Positions 36,801 through 48,789 of a DNA stretch of 64,000 bases are shown piece by piece (positions within the stretch are counted from its first letter, which is position 1; every line of letters begins with the position of its first letter). The notes beneath the pieces are model-generated. The model ran no database searches. It was not told the origin of the DNA and saw only the letters and a program-made list of their open reading frames with translations. The stretch spans positions 888,102 through 952,101 of the forward strand of contig RPFO01000059.1 in NCBI GenBank assembly GCA_009746045.1, written 5' to 3'. A program made the translations under genes and the position numbers. The stretch is from Mesostigma viride. Taxonomy: Eukaryota; Streptophyta; Mesostigmatophyceae; Mesostigmatales; Mesostigmataceae.

Positions 36801-39800
36801 GATGGTTCGGGAGGGTGTTCAATACGTGGAGAGGAGCATGCCTTGTTGTGTCTAAGTTGGATCCCTGCTGGTTTAATTGTTTCAGTTTCTGTTGGTTGTG
36901 TGAGCGTGGTGGGGGCGATCGTGACATCCATGGTTGCCTGAGACGACAACCGCTTTGGTGCCCAATTAAACTACACCATGGGCTGTAACACCTTGCTGGT
37001 GTGTAGTAGTACGCTCCTTCATCTGGCATCGCCAAGCACACGCCAGGTATGCACACCTGGCGGGTGCATGCCTGGCAACATTTTCCTAATCCAACCCCCT
37101 AATGGGTTTGCCTTGCAAAGCCGTAGGGTGTGCACCCCCCAGGCATGGATGGGTGTTCAGTATTGAGTGTATAGGCCATGGAATGATGTCAGCCATGGGA
37201 TTCCTGCGTGCTGACTCGTTGCCTTAGCTGGTGAAGACTCAGACCACATTCATTCTGGTCTGTTCTGGCTCTTCTTGTTTCAATCTCAGCCCCATCCCAC
37301 CCAACATGGAGATGCGCGGACGTAGTGTGCTCTCGCCCACCCACCTAGCTGACAGTCCACTCTTGCCTCCAGCCACCCTTGCCTCTCTTTCCCCCAGGCC
37401 AAGTGGCTGGTGAGCATCATCTGCAAGGAGAGCAACCACCTGGTGCGCGCGGTCGGCAGCTGGTTCAAGAAGGGTGACAAGCTCTTCTTCAACGCGCTGT
37501 GGCCCGGCGGATACAGCTTGTGGACGCTGCACCACTGCCTGGCCGCCTTCTGCCCGATGCTGGAGCAGCTGCTGCGTAGCAAGGGAGAGGTTGGGCATAG
37601 CATCACTCACGAAAACAGCTTTGTCATGGCAATTCCCTTTCACTACTTCACCCACCTTCCACAGTGGCAGGGAAGCGTGGCTCATGAGAACCTCTTGCTG
37701 GACCGCTTAGTTGACCGTTCCTGGACCGCGTACTTGACCGCATACTGGACCTGCTTATGGGGAGGAGAAGCTTGGGAACTGCGCTACTGATGACCTAGGA
37801 TGATAGCATATATTGGCCCTCCTGCCAATTTTGCATGATTCTGCCCCCTTTCTTGACTCATGATCCTCTTGCTCACTTCCTGCGTGCCCAAGTATCGCCC
37901 AGACCTTTTCTGATACCATCTTATGTCTCGTGCATCTTATGTCTCGATACCATCTTCTGATACCATCTTATGTCTCGTGCATCTTGCTCTCCCCCCCCCC
38001 CCCCCCCCCCCCCCCCATCGTGGTGCACCGCAGGAATTGTCGGCGCTCCGCGCGCGTTTTCGCGTGATCACCCCGGGCGTGTGCGTGCTGCCGGCCGGTT
38101 GCGCCAAGGGCACCTCCATCCCATTTGCGGCGCAGCATTTCGCCAAGCAGCAGCAGCAGCGGCAGCAGTGGTGGGGCAGCTGGGGGCAGCAGGGCGCTCT
38201 GCAAGGCAACCAGCAGGGGCAAGCGGGGCAAGGCAGCACGACTCCCACGAGTGCCTGTGGCGACTTTGATTGCTGCGTGGAGATTAAACACGATGGGGAG
38301 CGCGTACAGGTGAGCGTCAACTACAAAAGAACATGCAGGGAAGTCAGCTCAAACCCCAGCTAAAGCCATTGTATAGAAATGGGAACGATTCTAGTCGCCT
38401 GCCAAACATTATTCTGCCTACCAAACCACAACTCAGCCCCAATCCCTGCCACCCCACCCCACCCACCCCTACCCCTCTGTTTTTCCACACTCCCTTGCTA
38501 CATGGGCAGCTTTGTCATGGGTGTCCTTTGTGATGACATAGTGTGGATGTCCTTTGTGATGACCTACTTGCCTCCCTCAAGCACCCCCCCCCGTTGGGGC
38601 ACCCCACCCTATTCCCTCACCCGCTCATCGGCACAAGAGGCACCGCACCATCCCATCCTTGTCGGTTGAGCCAGCCACATGTCCCCAGCTATTGACCGCA
38701 AAGCGTCGCTCCCTGCCTGTTTCCTCTTACTCCGTGGCTTCTTTACCGTCTCCTGTCACGCTGTACTGCGTGCACCCACCTTGTGTGCACCCACACTGCC
38801 CGCATTCCCCTGACCAGGTGCACATTGATGGCGACCGGTTGTGGATGTTCTCCAAGAATGGCCGTGACAGCACATCCGACCGCGCGCTCGTCGTCCCCGC
38901 CTTGCTAGCGGCGCTCGGGTCAGGGGCCGGTCGTGTCCAGTCGGCCATCTTGGAGGGGGAGCTGCTGGTCTATGACAGCGTGAGTGCGTAGAGACCTGTG
39001 ACAGCATGCGTTGATAACAACCAGGCTTGTCTTTGAGCTCTCATGCAGACAGGGTATTGATTGAAGTAAGGTAAGCCGGTTTCATCAAATCATTCATTCC
39101 TTTCCCCCTCACCCTTGTGTGATAGCCCAGTCGGACTCCTGGGGGGGCTTGCCGCGTTGCTTGCAGGCATACCTAGCCTCGATGCGTGCCCATGGCATAG
39201 TACCGCACTTGCTAGCCAGCCAGCCAGCGAGCTCTCTGGCTAAGGAGTATGGGTACTTGTGTCGAACAAGCGGATGTCAGGGTGAAAATATTTACCTATT
39301 GCGTGGTAGAAAAATGTGCATTCGTTCCCTGTATAGTGCAAAGAGAGATGGTGAAAATGCCCATACCTGGAAGATGTGTGGTGGTTGTGGGTGAACCCTG
39401 GGTGTGCCCCTAAAAGCCCTCAGGCTCCGGGACAGGCCTTCATTTTCTCCCAAACCGGCAGCTGTCAATGAGTTCCAAGCCTATGTGTGGCCTCTGGACG
39501 ATCGACGGGGCAGCCTGACTGCATCCACTACACTTTTGCTACGTCTTGTTGTATTGCACCCACAGTTGGGCCTGCAGCATGCTGCAGAGAGAGTCTTCTC
39601 TGGCCTGCCCACTCGAGGCAGTGAGAGGATCGAGGCGTCCTCGCTCCTCATTGTGTATAGGGGTTGAAGGTTCCTTTATTGGTATCCACGTGGCACAGTC
39701 TATGTGATTTCAAATAATTAATTAATTAATTTAAGGCGTGTGCACCCATCATCTTGGCCACCCAAACCAGCTCCTGAGGTCGTGTGTTCTATGCCTACAC

Positions 39801-40923
39801 TACCGCATTATGATATCGTGTTTATGTGCCTTGCTTGAGAGTCGTCGGCTGAGTTGTCAAGTTCCCAGAACGATGCACGCAGCCGGGTCAATCCTGTCAA
39901 GGCCTTGAACTTGTGCCTGGGGACACCACGCTTGGCTTTCACAGTGTCCCAGCCTGGGCCACTCTGAGTATCACACGAGTCTTGGGCTGGGAGTCCCCCC
40001 CTCAGCCCAACATCACATGCAGCAGCGTAGCCGTCTCCATGTCTCTGGCAGCCGCATCCAGGTGGCGTGTGCCAGTGTCCCCATGCTGCCGTCCACCTCA
40101 CGTCAAGCAGCTGTTGATTCCATGTTACCATCAACAATGAATGAGGAGGGTAAGGATGAGCCCTTTTGCTGGTCTGACCACTTGCTTCGCTAGCAAACGT
40201 CACTTGGATGACCTAAACTCCGTTGCCTGGATGCCCCTGTTGCCTTGGTCGGGCTACATGCCGCAGAAAGAGGGCGCCATCCAGCCGTGGGGAACCATTC
40301 AGAGCTTCAAGCCGCAGTATCAGAAGAACATGGTGAGGATGTGGCCTACTGGTTGGGATACGACTGCTATCGGCTCAGCAGAGGTTGGGGTATAGGAGCT
40401 TGAAGGGTTTACTCCCTGTCCTATGGCTTTACTTGGCCATCATTCCTCTGGCACAGTACGGTGGCTTTATATGGTATCATGGTACTCCACCGCTTGACCG
40501 CCAGTTGGCCTTTCCTCACCACAGCCCAGGTTTTTCACTGTCGTGCCTGCTTGACTGCCCCGCCCACTTGCGGTTGCCAGCCGCTATTTTCATCTCTCAC
40601 TGCAACCCGCCTGACCTCAACAGCTGCATTCTTCATGGCTCCAACTGTCACTGTTGCCATCCATGCGTACAGTCCGCCTACCGGCAACAGCACCAGCACC
40701 TTATGCTGATGTTCTACGACTGCATCTTCCTCAACGGCGCCGACATACGGTCGCTGCCCCTGCGCGAGCGACAGCAGAAACTGCGGCAAGCAATCCAGCA
40801 CCCACGGGATCATCACATCGAGGTATGTGGCGGGCATACTTCAAACGTTTTGTTGGATGCTTCGTGACGGCTTACGCACTTGTGGCTTAACCCACCCACC
40901 CTCCGCGCAGCACGCGCACACAC

Positions 40924-40957
<34 letters not shown>

Positions 40958-43900
40958 CGCCTTTCAGCTTACATCCCCCTTTTGGTTCTACCACCCTGCG
41001 AGTTGTTGCGCACTCCTGCTGATGATATGGGACGCCCGCCTCATGAAATGACACGTGGGGGACCTGCACTGCCATGAGCCTGCAATGCCGTGCTGTTTGG
41101 AGCCCACCTGCCCCCGCACGGTGCTGCGCATGCACGAGAGCAACGCGCGGAGCGCAGGCACGGTGGGGTGGTATTGGGCAACCAAATAGGATCAGGGATG
41201 ATAGGGGATCGGGAGACTCTGTATTGTAGATAGCCTAGCGGCTGGTCCCCCGCAGTCGATGCCACTAACCTACACACCCTTACTGTCTCCTTGCACGTGC
41301 AGAGGGGCGTGCTCTATCTTGGATTGCTTGGCAATGTGATGTGACAATCTGGTCTTGTGCGTTTGTTATGATTCTTCATGCCCTGCTTGCTTGTGTGCTA
41401 GCAGGTGAACGCAACGAGGGAGCTGCGTCTGCCAGCAGACAACGCCACGCTGGAGGCCTGGTTCCTGCAGGCGCTGGCAGAGAACCGAGAGGGGCTGGTG
41501 GTGAAGGTGCGAACCGGATAAAGTTACGATGATGAGAAGCGAGAGGGGCCGGTGGTGACGGTGGGAAGCGAAATGGGGGGACGGGTGGGTGACCGTTTGG
41601 GAATATAGGGGGAAGAGGATGCCCTTTCGGGAAGGTGGGCTTGTGCATGGGAGCGCTCGCATGAGTATCGAACCATGAGGGAAGGCGGCGTTGTGCATGG
41701 GAGCGCTCGCATGAGTATCGAACCATGAGGGAAGGCGGCGTTGTGCATGGGAGCGCTCGCATGAGTATCGAACCATGAGGGAAGGTGGGGTTGTGCATGG
41801 GAGCGCTCGCATGAGTATCGAACCATGAGGGAAGGTGGGGTTGTGCATAGGAGCGCTCGCATGAGCATCGAACCGTGAGGGAAGGTGGGCTTGTGCATGG
41901 GAGCGCTCGCATGAGAATCAAACAATGCGCTGTGAATATCGCGTTCTGGGGAACGCTGGTGCGGTTGCCGTATGGGTGACCAACGCCATTACTTTTTTAT
42001 TCTTTGGCGTCAATTGGGCCGGCTGAACGCTGCCCAGATGCATTGCTGTCCACCATGGCGTGCAGAAACTGATCCATTCGACCACCCGCCATTGGTGCCC
42101 CACAGCCTTCCAATGCACCATGGCCCTGGCCCTCCTCCTCCTTCCGTTTTCCCATGAACCCTGAGTTTGTAATTTCTGACCATAGCCCTTTTTGCCCATC
42201 TTTGCTGTTTCCCGCCCCGTGATCCGCCTCGTTGGTCCAATGCTGTGATCCGCCTCGTTAGTCCAATGCTGTGATCCGCCTCGTTGGTCCAACGCTGTGA
42301 TCCGCCTCGTTGGTCCAATGCTGTGATCCGCCTCGTTGGTCCAATGCTGTGATCCGCCTCGTTGGTCCAATGCTGTGATCCGCCTCGTTGGTCCAACGCT
42401 GTGATCCGCCTCCAATGCTGTGATCCGCCTCGTTGGTCCGATGCTGTGATCCGCCTCGTTGGTCCAATGCTGTGATCCGCCTCGTTGGTCCAATGCTGTG
42501 ATCCGCCTCGTTGGTCCAACGCTGTGATCCGCCTCGTTGGTCCAATGCTGTGATCCGCCTCGTTGGTCCAATGCTGTGATCCGCCTCGTTGGTCCAATGC
42601 TGTGATCCGCCTCGTTGGTCCGATGCTGTGATCCGCCTCGTTGGTCCGATGCTGTGATCCGCCTCATTGGTCCGATGCTGTGATCCGCCTCGTTGGTCCA
42701 ACGCTGTGATCCGCCTCGTTGGTCCAACGCTGTGATCCGCCTCGTTGGTCCAATGCTGTGATCCGCCTCGTTGGTCCGATGCGGCAGAACCTGGATGCCC
42801 CGTACTGCCCCGGCTACGACTCCCAGTGGGTGAAGCTCAAGGCGGACTACATCCCAGGGTGAGCCCTGGCAGTGCCATCAACGAGACAACCACCCAGGCG
42901 ATAGTGATACGACTACCTTTATTGGTACCCACGTGACGCAGTCGCAAGCTTTTAAACAAGTAAATAAGTAATTTATTAGTTAATCAGTTCAATTGTTCAT
43001 TCATTCGTCGTGATACTAGGATGGTGGTTCTCAGGAGGGAACATGAATGTGTCGGTGCACGACTCATTGGGCACATTATTTTACACTGCATGCAGGTTGG
43101 CACCCACAGACTCCACGGACGGAAGGTACTGCAGGCAACTGATTGGAGCACAATCGGTAGTGGCTGGCTCACATGCTTTCGAGCCTAGAACGAATTCCGA
43201 AGCGTGTCACAACCATGCACACTGTGACACAACCATGCATGTCATCCAGGCCAAGAGTCATCCACCCACGCAGGGTAAAGATGTCTTCAAGGACCATGAT
43301 ACCTGCACACACCCTGTGCCACCGAATGAATGCCATTTGCGGCTCTTGCCCTCTCCGTATCTCAAGCTGTGGTTGCAATCAGTGAGGCCGTTGATCTGCG
43401 CTTAGAGGCTGAAACAAACGATAACTGAACTCGGTGTTTAGAGAAAGAGACAACTTTTTACGGAATCTGCAAGCCCTGCTGCAGTTACCACATTTCCTGC
43501 ATTACATAGATATTATAATAGCCATATAGTAGTATATTAACATAGTATATGTTTATGACCATATATTTTTTATTTTTTAATTATAATATATATTTTTAAT
43601 ATTTATATGTTCTCTGCAGCTGGCCATGGTTACCTACCTGCAACCTGGTAACTGGCCATGTTGACCTACCTACAACCTAGTAATTGGTCACATTTCATCT
43701 TACTTGCCAAGCATATCTCCCGTTGTATACCGCATCCTCCCTCCTTTCCATGTATGCACCCCTGACCCATTTTTCTGCATGACTTGTGTGCATTCGTTGG
43801 TGTGCCACCCCTGCCCCGTCCCCCAGCCTGGGTGACCTGCTCGATGCCTGCGTGGTGGGCGGGTGCCTGGGAACGGGGCCGCGCGGGGCCAAGCTGTCGC

Positions 43901-46900
43901 GCCTGTTGGTGGCGGTACCCATCCGCGACCTGTCCCCTCTCGCATGCGCCCGCCGGAAGCGCCAGCTGGCAGGCATCGCCGCCACGCTGTCGCAGCCACC
44001 AGCACGGAGCGGGCCGTCACCGCCGCTGCTGCCATCATCTTCCGGAGCTCAATCGTCATCACCCTCTCCCACCGGCCACCAAGCCGACTCCCTGGTTGAC
44101 CATCCCGTGCTCAAGGCCACGTCAAGGGGGCGTGAGAACTCGCTCCGCAGCGCGCTGCTCAAGGGCTATGCATCGCTGGCGGCGGCGGATCCTGCGGGGT
44201 TTCTGCGCAGCTGCGACGAGAGGGAGCGGCAGCTCATGAGCGCGCCGCTGTACCAGGCACGCAACCAAGCAGGCCAATATCTCGCTTTTTGTGCAAGTGG
44301 GATGTTGTGGGAGGAGGGGGGATGCGAGGACCGCAGGTATTAACATCCAAGGGGGAAATGCTAAATCGGTTATTGAAAACTTGGAGTTCGGAACAAGACT
44401 GTGATGTGGAGCTCTCTCACGGCATCTATTTTGACATCATCGGCGCATGCATTACCAGCATGCTTTCTGCGCTTGAAGGGAAGGCCACGGAGAAGCTGTG
44501 GGGCCTTGCGTCATGCAGTCATGAGGAACGCCAGCTTGCTAGACAATACCCCCCACCTCAATCGCTCCTCAATGGCTAAGTCATGAATTCATCCTTGCGG
44601 CTTGCTTCCCATCTCCTCACCTCACATGGTTGTGTTGCCCCTGGCCATCGCACCCTGCTTGGTGTCAACATTCTGATCCTCGCCAGGGCGTGCCTCTCCC
44701 TGCCCTGCATACTTAATCCCTATCTACTGTTGTCTGTGCTGAAGAGGGCCGACCCCACGGTTTATCACCAGTTGCTGCTAGCTCTACTGCTAGGTGTCAC
44801 TCGAGCTCTTATCGATCCCAGCCTGTGCCCATCCCCAATCCCCGATCCTGTGCCTCCCCTCTCGCCAGTGCCTCTTCCATGTGGACTGTGGCTTCACCGA
44901 CGCGGAGTGGGACCAGCTGCACCAACTGCTGGTCGACGGCACGCGCGGCGTCCCCCCCACCTTTGTGCGCAAGGGGCGCGGCGACCCACTGCCGGCATGG
45001 CTGCTGCCGTGCCGCGGACGCCAGGTGGACATGTCCCTGGACTATGTGCTGGGGGACCCCCTGAAGGCGGTCGTGCTCGAGCTGCAGGGCTCTGGGTTTG
45101 TGCACAATGTGGGCGGGGGTACGTGCACAGACGCTGTCCATATTTGTGCAGGCGGCTGAGTGCATGCATACTGGGATTCGTAGGGTTAGTGCGATTCTTT
45201 CCGTTTGTGGTATAGCGTAGGCAGATCAAGGATGGCGAAGATAAGCGCGAAGCTTTTCTGGACACAGAATCCGAGGGCAATGAGCGGCTTCCCGCACGCG
45301 CAGCCCACGCGTGCGGCCAATGGCAGCCCCCCCAATCCCCCCCATCCCAACGTTGCGATGCTTGGGCTGCTCCCCTTGGTGGGGTTTCGTCCCCCCTTGC
45401 TGACACACGTAAGCCATGGCAGGTTTTCAGTGCCGGTGTTGTGCTCCTCACATCCGTCAGGTGCCAGCTACCTGTGGATGTCCCGCAGATAGCAACATGG
45501 TCATGGCATTTGATGCGTTGCCGGCCAGTAATAATGATCCAGGATCCGTCTCCGCTTGCGTACCTATCTACATTTCCGCTTGCGCAAGCTCGCTATTCCG
45601 CTGTCTGCCACCTCACCACTGTAATCCCAACAATCCGTTGGACCCTGCACCCCCCCTCCCACCCAATCCTCCCCAACCCGCTCGCGTACCCTTCCACGTC
45701 GCGATGTCCCCAGCCCCTCGCCACCTGCTGCGCTATCCACGCGTGCACCGCGTCCGCACCGACTGCCGGCCGCAAGATGTGGACACGTACGATAAGTACG
45801 CGGCGTGTGCAGAGATGGCCACACGGTGCCACGTGGCGGGCGACCGGGGTTTCGACAGGTGGCATGCGAGGACCCAGGCGTGCATATCGCGCGCGCACCA
45901 TGTGGCCAAGGGCACGCGGCCAAACCGGCTGCCCGATGAGACGGTGGCGCAACTGGCCCGCATGCTGGATGGGGAGGATGACGGTGAGGACGAGAAGGAC
46001 GGTGGCTGCTTTGCTGCGGGGCATGGGATGAGCCATCAGGGGGGGCAGGTCGAGCCATCAGGGAGGGGTTTGAAGGGTGAGGACAGTGGGACGAGTGAGG
46101 AGGGGGAGACGTGCGCGGACTCGGGGGATTCCAGCGACAGCGGTAACAGCGTTGGAATAAGTAGAGCAGGGGACGATGGCGCGGATACCGGCGCATCGGT
46201 ACAAAAAGCTGATGGCACCGCAGGCCCCGCTGACAAGAAAAAGTTGATACCAGGCAGGACAGCTTGTATGGAGAACCAGGCGCTGCATGGCAGGGGGGGC
46301 GTGGATGGCATGGTCAAGGGATCCCCCGCCCACCCAGCACTGTCGTGGGGCACATCATCCAGTGCTTCGCTGGGTACAGAGAATTGGCTTCCGCACGCGA
46401 GGGGCCGGGAGGTAGCAGGGGAGCAGCAGCCCCAGGGGAGGCAGCCGCTGAAGCCGCTGCAGGAAAGACAGCTGCTGCCTGAAGCTTGCATCATCCGGCC
46501 ACTATTAGAGCATTGCCAGAAGCAGCCGTCGGTCCTGGGCGATGGGAAGGAGAACGAGGGCCCTGGCTGCATGGCCAAAGGTTCACGTGGGAAGGGAGCC
46601 AGCGATCCGAGTGATGGTTCCCTGGAGCCTCAACGGCAAGTCACGTCGCCATGCCGCCCCACTGTTGGTGCCGCATTCACCCCCCTTGATGACTTGCGTG
46701 CTGGCCGCGATGAGCCGGCACACGGCTGCACCCAGAGCACAGCACGCGTGCCTAGTGGGGAGACAACCCCAGGGGGCCCTGTGGGCGCTGCATCACCCAC
46801 GTACCCAGCACCGCCGGGGCAGGGGAATGCGCACGAACGGACGGCTTCGTCCACGCCAGGCTGCACGTCATCCCTTGCTGTGGGCAGCAACCACCTGCCT

Positions 46901-47975
46901 GTGGTGGCAGGGGACAGGGAGGAAGAATCGGGTGTTGTTGGCATGCCAACGCCGGCTGCAAGCAAAAAAAGGGGCGCGGCTGCGGCTGACGTGTTGATGC
47001 CGTCGTTGAAGTGGCCCTCGCTTCGGGACGTGGTGGGTGAGGACGCGTTTCAACCGGCCAAGATGCGCTGCCTGGTGGACCACCATGTGCCGCCGGATGA
47101 GCGTAAGAGGTGAGTGGGGTTGAATTGGAGGTGACAGCTACGGGACCATTGGCTGACCCTGTCGTCTAGTAAAATGATTAACCTGCTTGCCTTCTTGCTG
47201 CATTTGTGCTTGCTATGTGCATGTCCGTGGTCATCATGGCAGCGACGGTGCATGGTTCTGCACTCACGATGCACGGTTGCGTAATCTTACTCAAGACTAG
47301 GCAGATAACGCCCCTTGCTTCCTCTGCTTCATCCCTCGTTGCAGGGTGGCCGAGCTTCTCTGCCGCATGGGGGCGCACGTGGTGACTGATGGGGGCCCAG
47401 AAAACAGTGGCCTCCACAATGATTGCACCCCTCATCCTGACACTGGTGATGACCTCAGCGCTCAAGACGGTCCCGGGGAGATGGGAGAGGCAGGCGCTTC
47501 CGTAGAGTACCGACGCGGACGAGCTTGCGTGGTGCCACAACAGCCAGCTGGCAGCATTACCCATGTGTTCCTCCCGGCCATGTCATCCAAGCGCCACATC
47601 CATGCGCTGCGGCGCGCGGCAAGGTGTCTTGTGCACCCACAAGCCAATAATACATCCAACTGGCACAACAAGGTCTTGTTCTACGAGGCTCGCGTGGTGG
47701 AGCGGCTGCTGGAATTGGAAAACGAGGAGCAGGTTGTGCAGGGGCAAGCAGCGAGGCAGAACACCGGCGCCAGCTCGGCTGAGCTTCCCAATTCATGGAT
47801 ACAGGAAAGCTGCACAAGTCCTGCCCATGGTCACACTGATGTGATATTGGCTGCTGCAAATATGCAGAAGGATCGCCAGGCAAAGGGCGTCATCCATGGC
47901 CCCAATCTACGGCAGAAAATATGGGAAGAACATTTCGTCTGGTCCTCAGAATTCTCCGCTGGTCATGTACCTTGA
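33883..47975 (+). CDS. LIG4: DNA ligase IV, split gene of about fifteen exons
   Basis: ATP-dependent ligase of non-homologous end joining. Exons: 33883-34086, 34686-34754, 35353-35478, 36401-36607, 37398-37589, 38034-38309, 38818-38979, 40267-40332, 40691-40822, 41405-41506, 42788-42858, 43827 to an unresolved donor (open to 44342), 44869-45118, 45714-47109, 47345-47975. Splice phases agree throughout except at exon 12. DNA-binding domain: LPFRLVCQCLENML, LVDYRTCPGEAQGD, AKWLVSIICKES. Ligase motifs: I EIKHDGER (Lys codon 38286, about residue 351), Ia FSKNG, III LEGELLVYD, IV EGLVVK, V WVKLKADY, then LLDACVVGGCLGTGPRGAKL in the OB fold and VI LRYPRVHRVR. Exon 14 then encodes a long acidic and low-complexity linker. 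The C-terminus (RMGAHVVTD, SITHVFLP, LFYEARVVERLLE) is BRCT-like with an insertion. Order and the VGG-GTGPRG block favour LIG4 over ligase I. Confidence 0.9.
35574..35945. repeat. 9-bp minisatellite in LIG4 intron 3
   Basis: About 41 copies of CTCACACGC, with ATGGG variants near 35657, 35820 and 35925. It begins about 95 bp after the exon 3 donor at 35479. Because 9 is a multiple of three, it gives long frames such as Pro-His-Thr repeats that are not coding. Confidence 0.95.
36647..36754. repeat. 54-bp tandem duplication in LIG4 intron 4
   Basis: Two units starting ATGACAGAGGTGAGGA, about 40 bp after the exon 4 donor, differing at a few bases. Confidence 0.85.
37916..38016. repeat. Small duplications and a 26-C run before the LIG4 exon 6 acceptor
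   Basis: GATACCATCTTATGTCTCGT-type phrases repeat, followed by 26 consecutive C (37991-38016). The exon 6 acceptor CAG ends at 38033, so the C run occupies the position of the polypyrimidine tract. Confidence 0.85.
39549..39733 (+). mobile_element. SINE-like repeat, subfamily B, in LIG4 intron 7
   Basis: It starts TTGTATTGCACCCACAG and contains GAAGGTTCCTTTATTGGTAT, CCACGTGGCACAGTC and an AATTAATTAATT tail. The hairpin is degraded relative to the copy at 3820. Confidence 0.65.
40913..40957. repeat. (CA)n microsatellite in LIG4 intron 9
   Basis: About 20 CA units with two CG interruptions, about 90 bp after the exon 9 donor. Confidence 0.9.
41630..41929. repeat. 50-bp minisatellite, six copies, in LIG4 intron 10
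   Basis: Units begin at 41630, 41680, 41730, 41780, 41830 and 41880 with GGAAGGYGG, followed by TTGTGCATGGGAGCGCTCGC and ATGAGTATCGAACCATGAG. The copies differ by one to a few bases; the last is most diverged. Confidence 0.95.
42219..42783. repeat. 26-bp minisatellite, about 22 copies, ending at the LIG4 exon 11 acceptor
   Basis: The unit is GTGATCCGCCTCGTTGGTCC plus AATGCT, with AATGCT/AACGCT/GATGCT variants and one shortened copy near 42410. The last partial unit runs to within four bases of the AG acceptor at 42786-42787, so the 3' end of intron 10 is made of repeat sequence. Minus-strand frames are open only because the unit is stop-free. Confidence 0.95.
42909..42985 (+). mobile_element. 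SINE-like repeat, subfamily B, 3' fragment in LIG4 intron 11
   Basis: Only the 3' end is present: CCTTTATTGGTACCCACGTG, the GTGAC-GCA-GTCGC near-hairpin and an AT-rich tail. The 5' truncation fits incomplete reverse transcription. Confidence 0.55.
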
Positions 47976-48170
47976 CGATCATTGGGGGTGAAGTTTGAGC
48001 AGCACTATTTATTGCACGATCTTTTTATTTATTGCACGATGACATAAATACCTTCTATTGCTTCAAGTGTATCCTACCCTCGATCAATGGCATGCGATGT
48101 ATGTACCCGTACATCTTGAGCATTGGGGCTAGTACTGAAAATCAGATGACAGCTCAGATGAGGATTATTA
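47976..48170. other. 3' flank of LIG4
   Basis: It contains a duplicated TTTATTGCACGAT (about 48007-48040) just after the stop codon and the LIG4 3' UTR. No specific polyadenylation signal can be chosen. Confidence 0.4.
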
Positions 48171-48366
48171 ACTAAATAATAAGCACGTGGCTGTGTCACG
48201 TGGGTGCCAATACAGAGTGAAGGAACCTTCAACCCTATATACACATGCAACGAGAAGGAGGGAGGGCGCCCTAGCTTCTCTCACTGCCGCAAGTGGGAAG
48301 GCCACAGAGCGCTAGCCGATCTCCATGTGCAGCATGGTGCCGGGGCGCAACACTGTGGGTGCAGTT
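48171..48366 (-). mobile_element. SINE-like repeat, subfamily B
   Basis: Inverted copy: ATTAACTAAATAATAAG tail side, GTGTCACGTGGGTGCC, GAAGGAACCTTCAACCC, GAGGGCGCCCTAGCTTCTCT, then CAACACTGTGGGTGCA at the head. The head abuts the (GAATT)n array. Confidence 0.65.
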
Positions 48367-48581
48367 GAATTGAACTGAATTGAATTGAATTGAATTGAAT
48401 TGAATTGAATTGAATTGAATTGAATTGAATTGAATTGAATTGAATTGAATTGAATTGAATTGAATTGAATTGAATTGAATTGAATTGAATTGAATTGAAT
48501 TGAATTGAATTGAATTGAATTGAATTGAATTGAATTGAATTGAATTGAATTGAATTGAATTGAATTGAATTGAATTGAATT
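48367..48581. repeat. (GAATT)n pentanucleotide microsatellite
   Basis: About 42 nearly perfect GAATT units (first unit GAACT). It lies exactly where the tail of the minus-strand subfamily C copy (48582-48690) should be. Frames encoding Phe-Asn-Ser-Ile-Gln repeats are by-products. Confidence 0.95.
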
Positions 48582-48690
48582 GGAACATAACTCCGTTGGG
48601 AGTATATGTAGCACATATCCCTGAGAACCTCAAGGGGCATATGGCTTTTAATACACTCTGGGCTACTTCCTGCAAGCTCTGGTCTACAGG
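48582..48690 (-). mobile_element. SINE-like repeat, subfamily C
   Basis: Plus-strand order: GGAACATAACTCCGTTGGGA hairpin end next to the (GAATT)n array, TGTAGCACATATCCCTGAG, GGGGCATATGGCTTTTAATA, GCTACTTCCTGCAAG. Homologous to 15077-15405 and 20565-20679. Confidence 0.65.
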
Positions 48691-48789
48691 GTATAAACTA
48701 CACCTGCTCTGGGTGCACAAGGTGCACCTGCACACCACTATGTATTCCAGCACATACTGACCTCAAGGCGCAGCTCCAGAGGGGGGAAG

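Noticed and set aside
41918-42727. 269-codon minus frame with a regular 26-residue repeat (DQRGGSQHW, TNEADHSIG)
   Set aside because: It is the reverse strand of the 26-bp minisatellite in LIG4 intron 10, open in all three frames.
45205-45713. Extra LIG4 exon in the plus frames between exons 13 and 14
   Set aside because: Exon 13 (phase 1 donor GGGG|GTACGT at 45119) joins exon 14 (45714) in frame and matches the family directly; the intervening translation is unlike LIG4.
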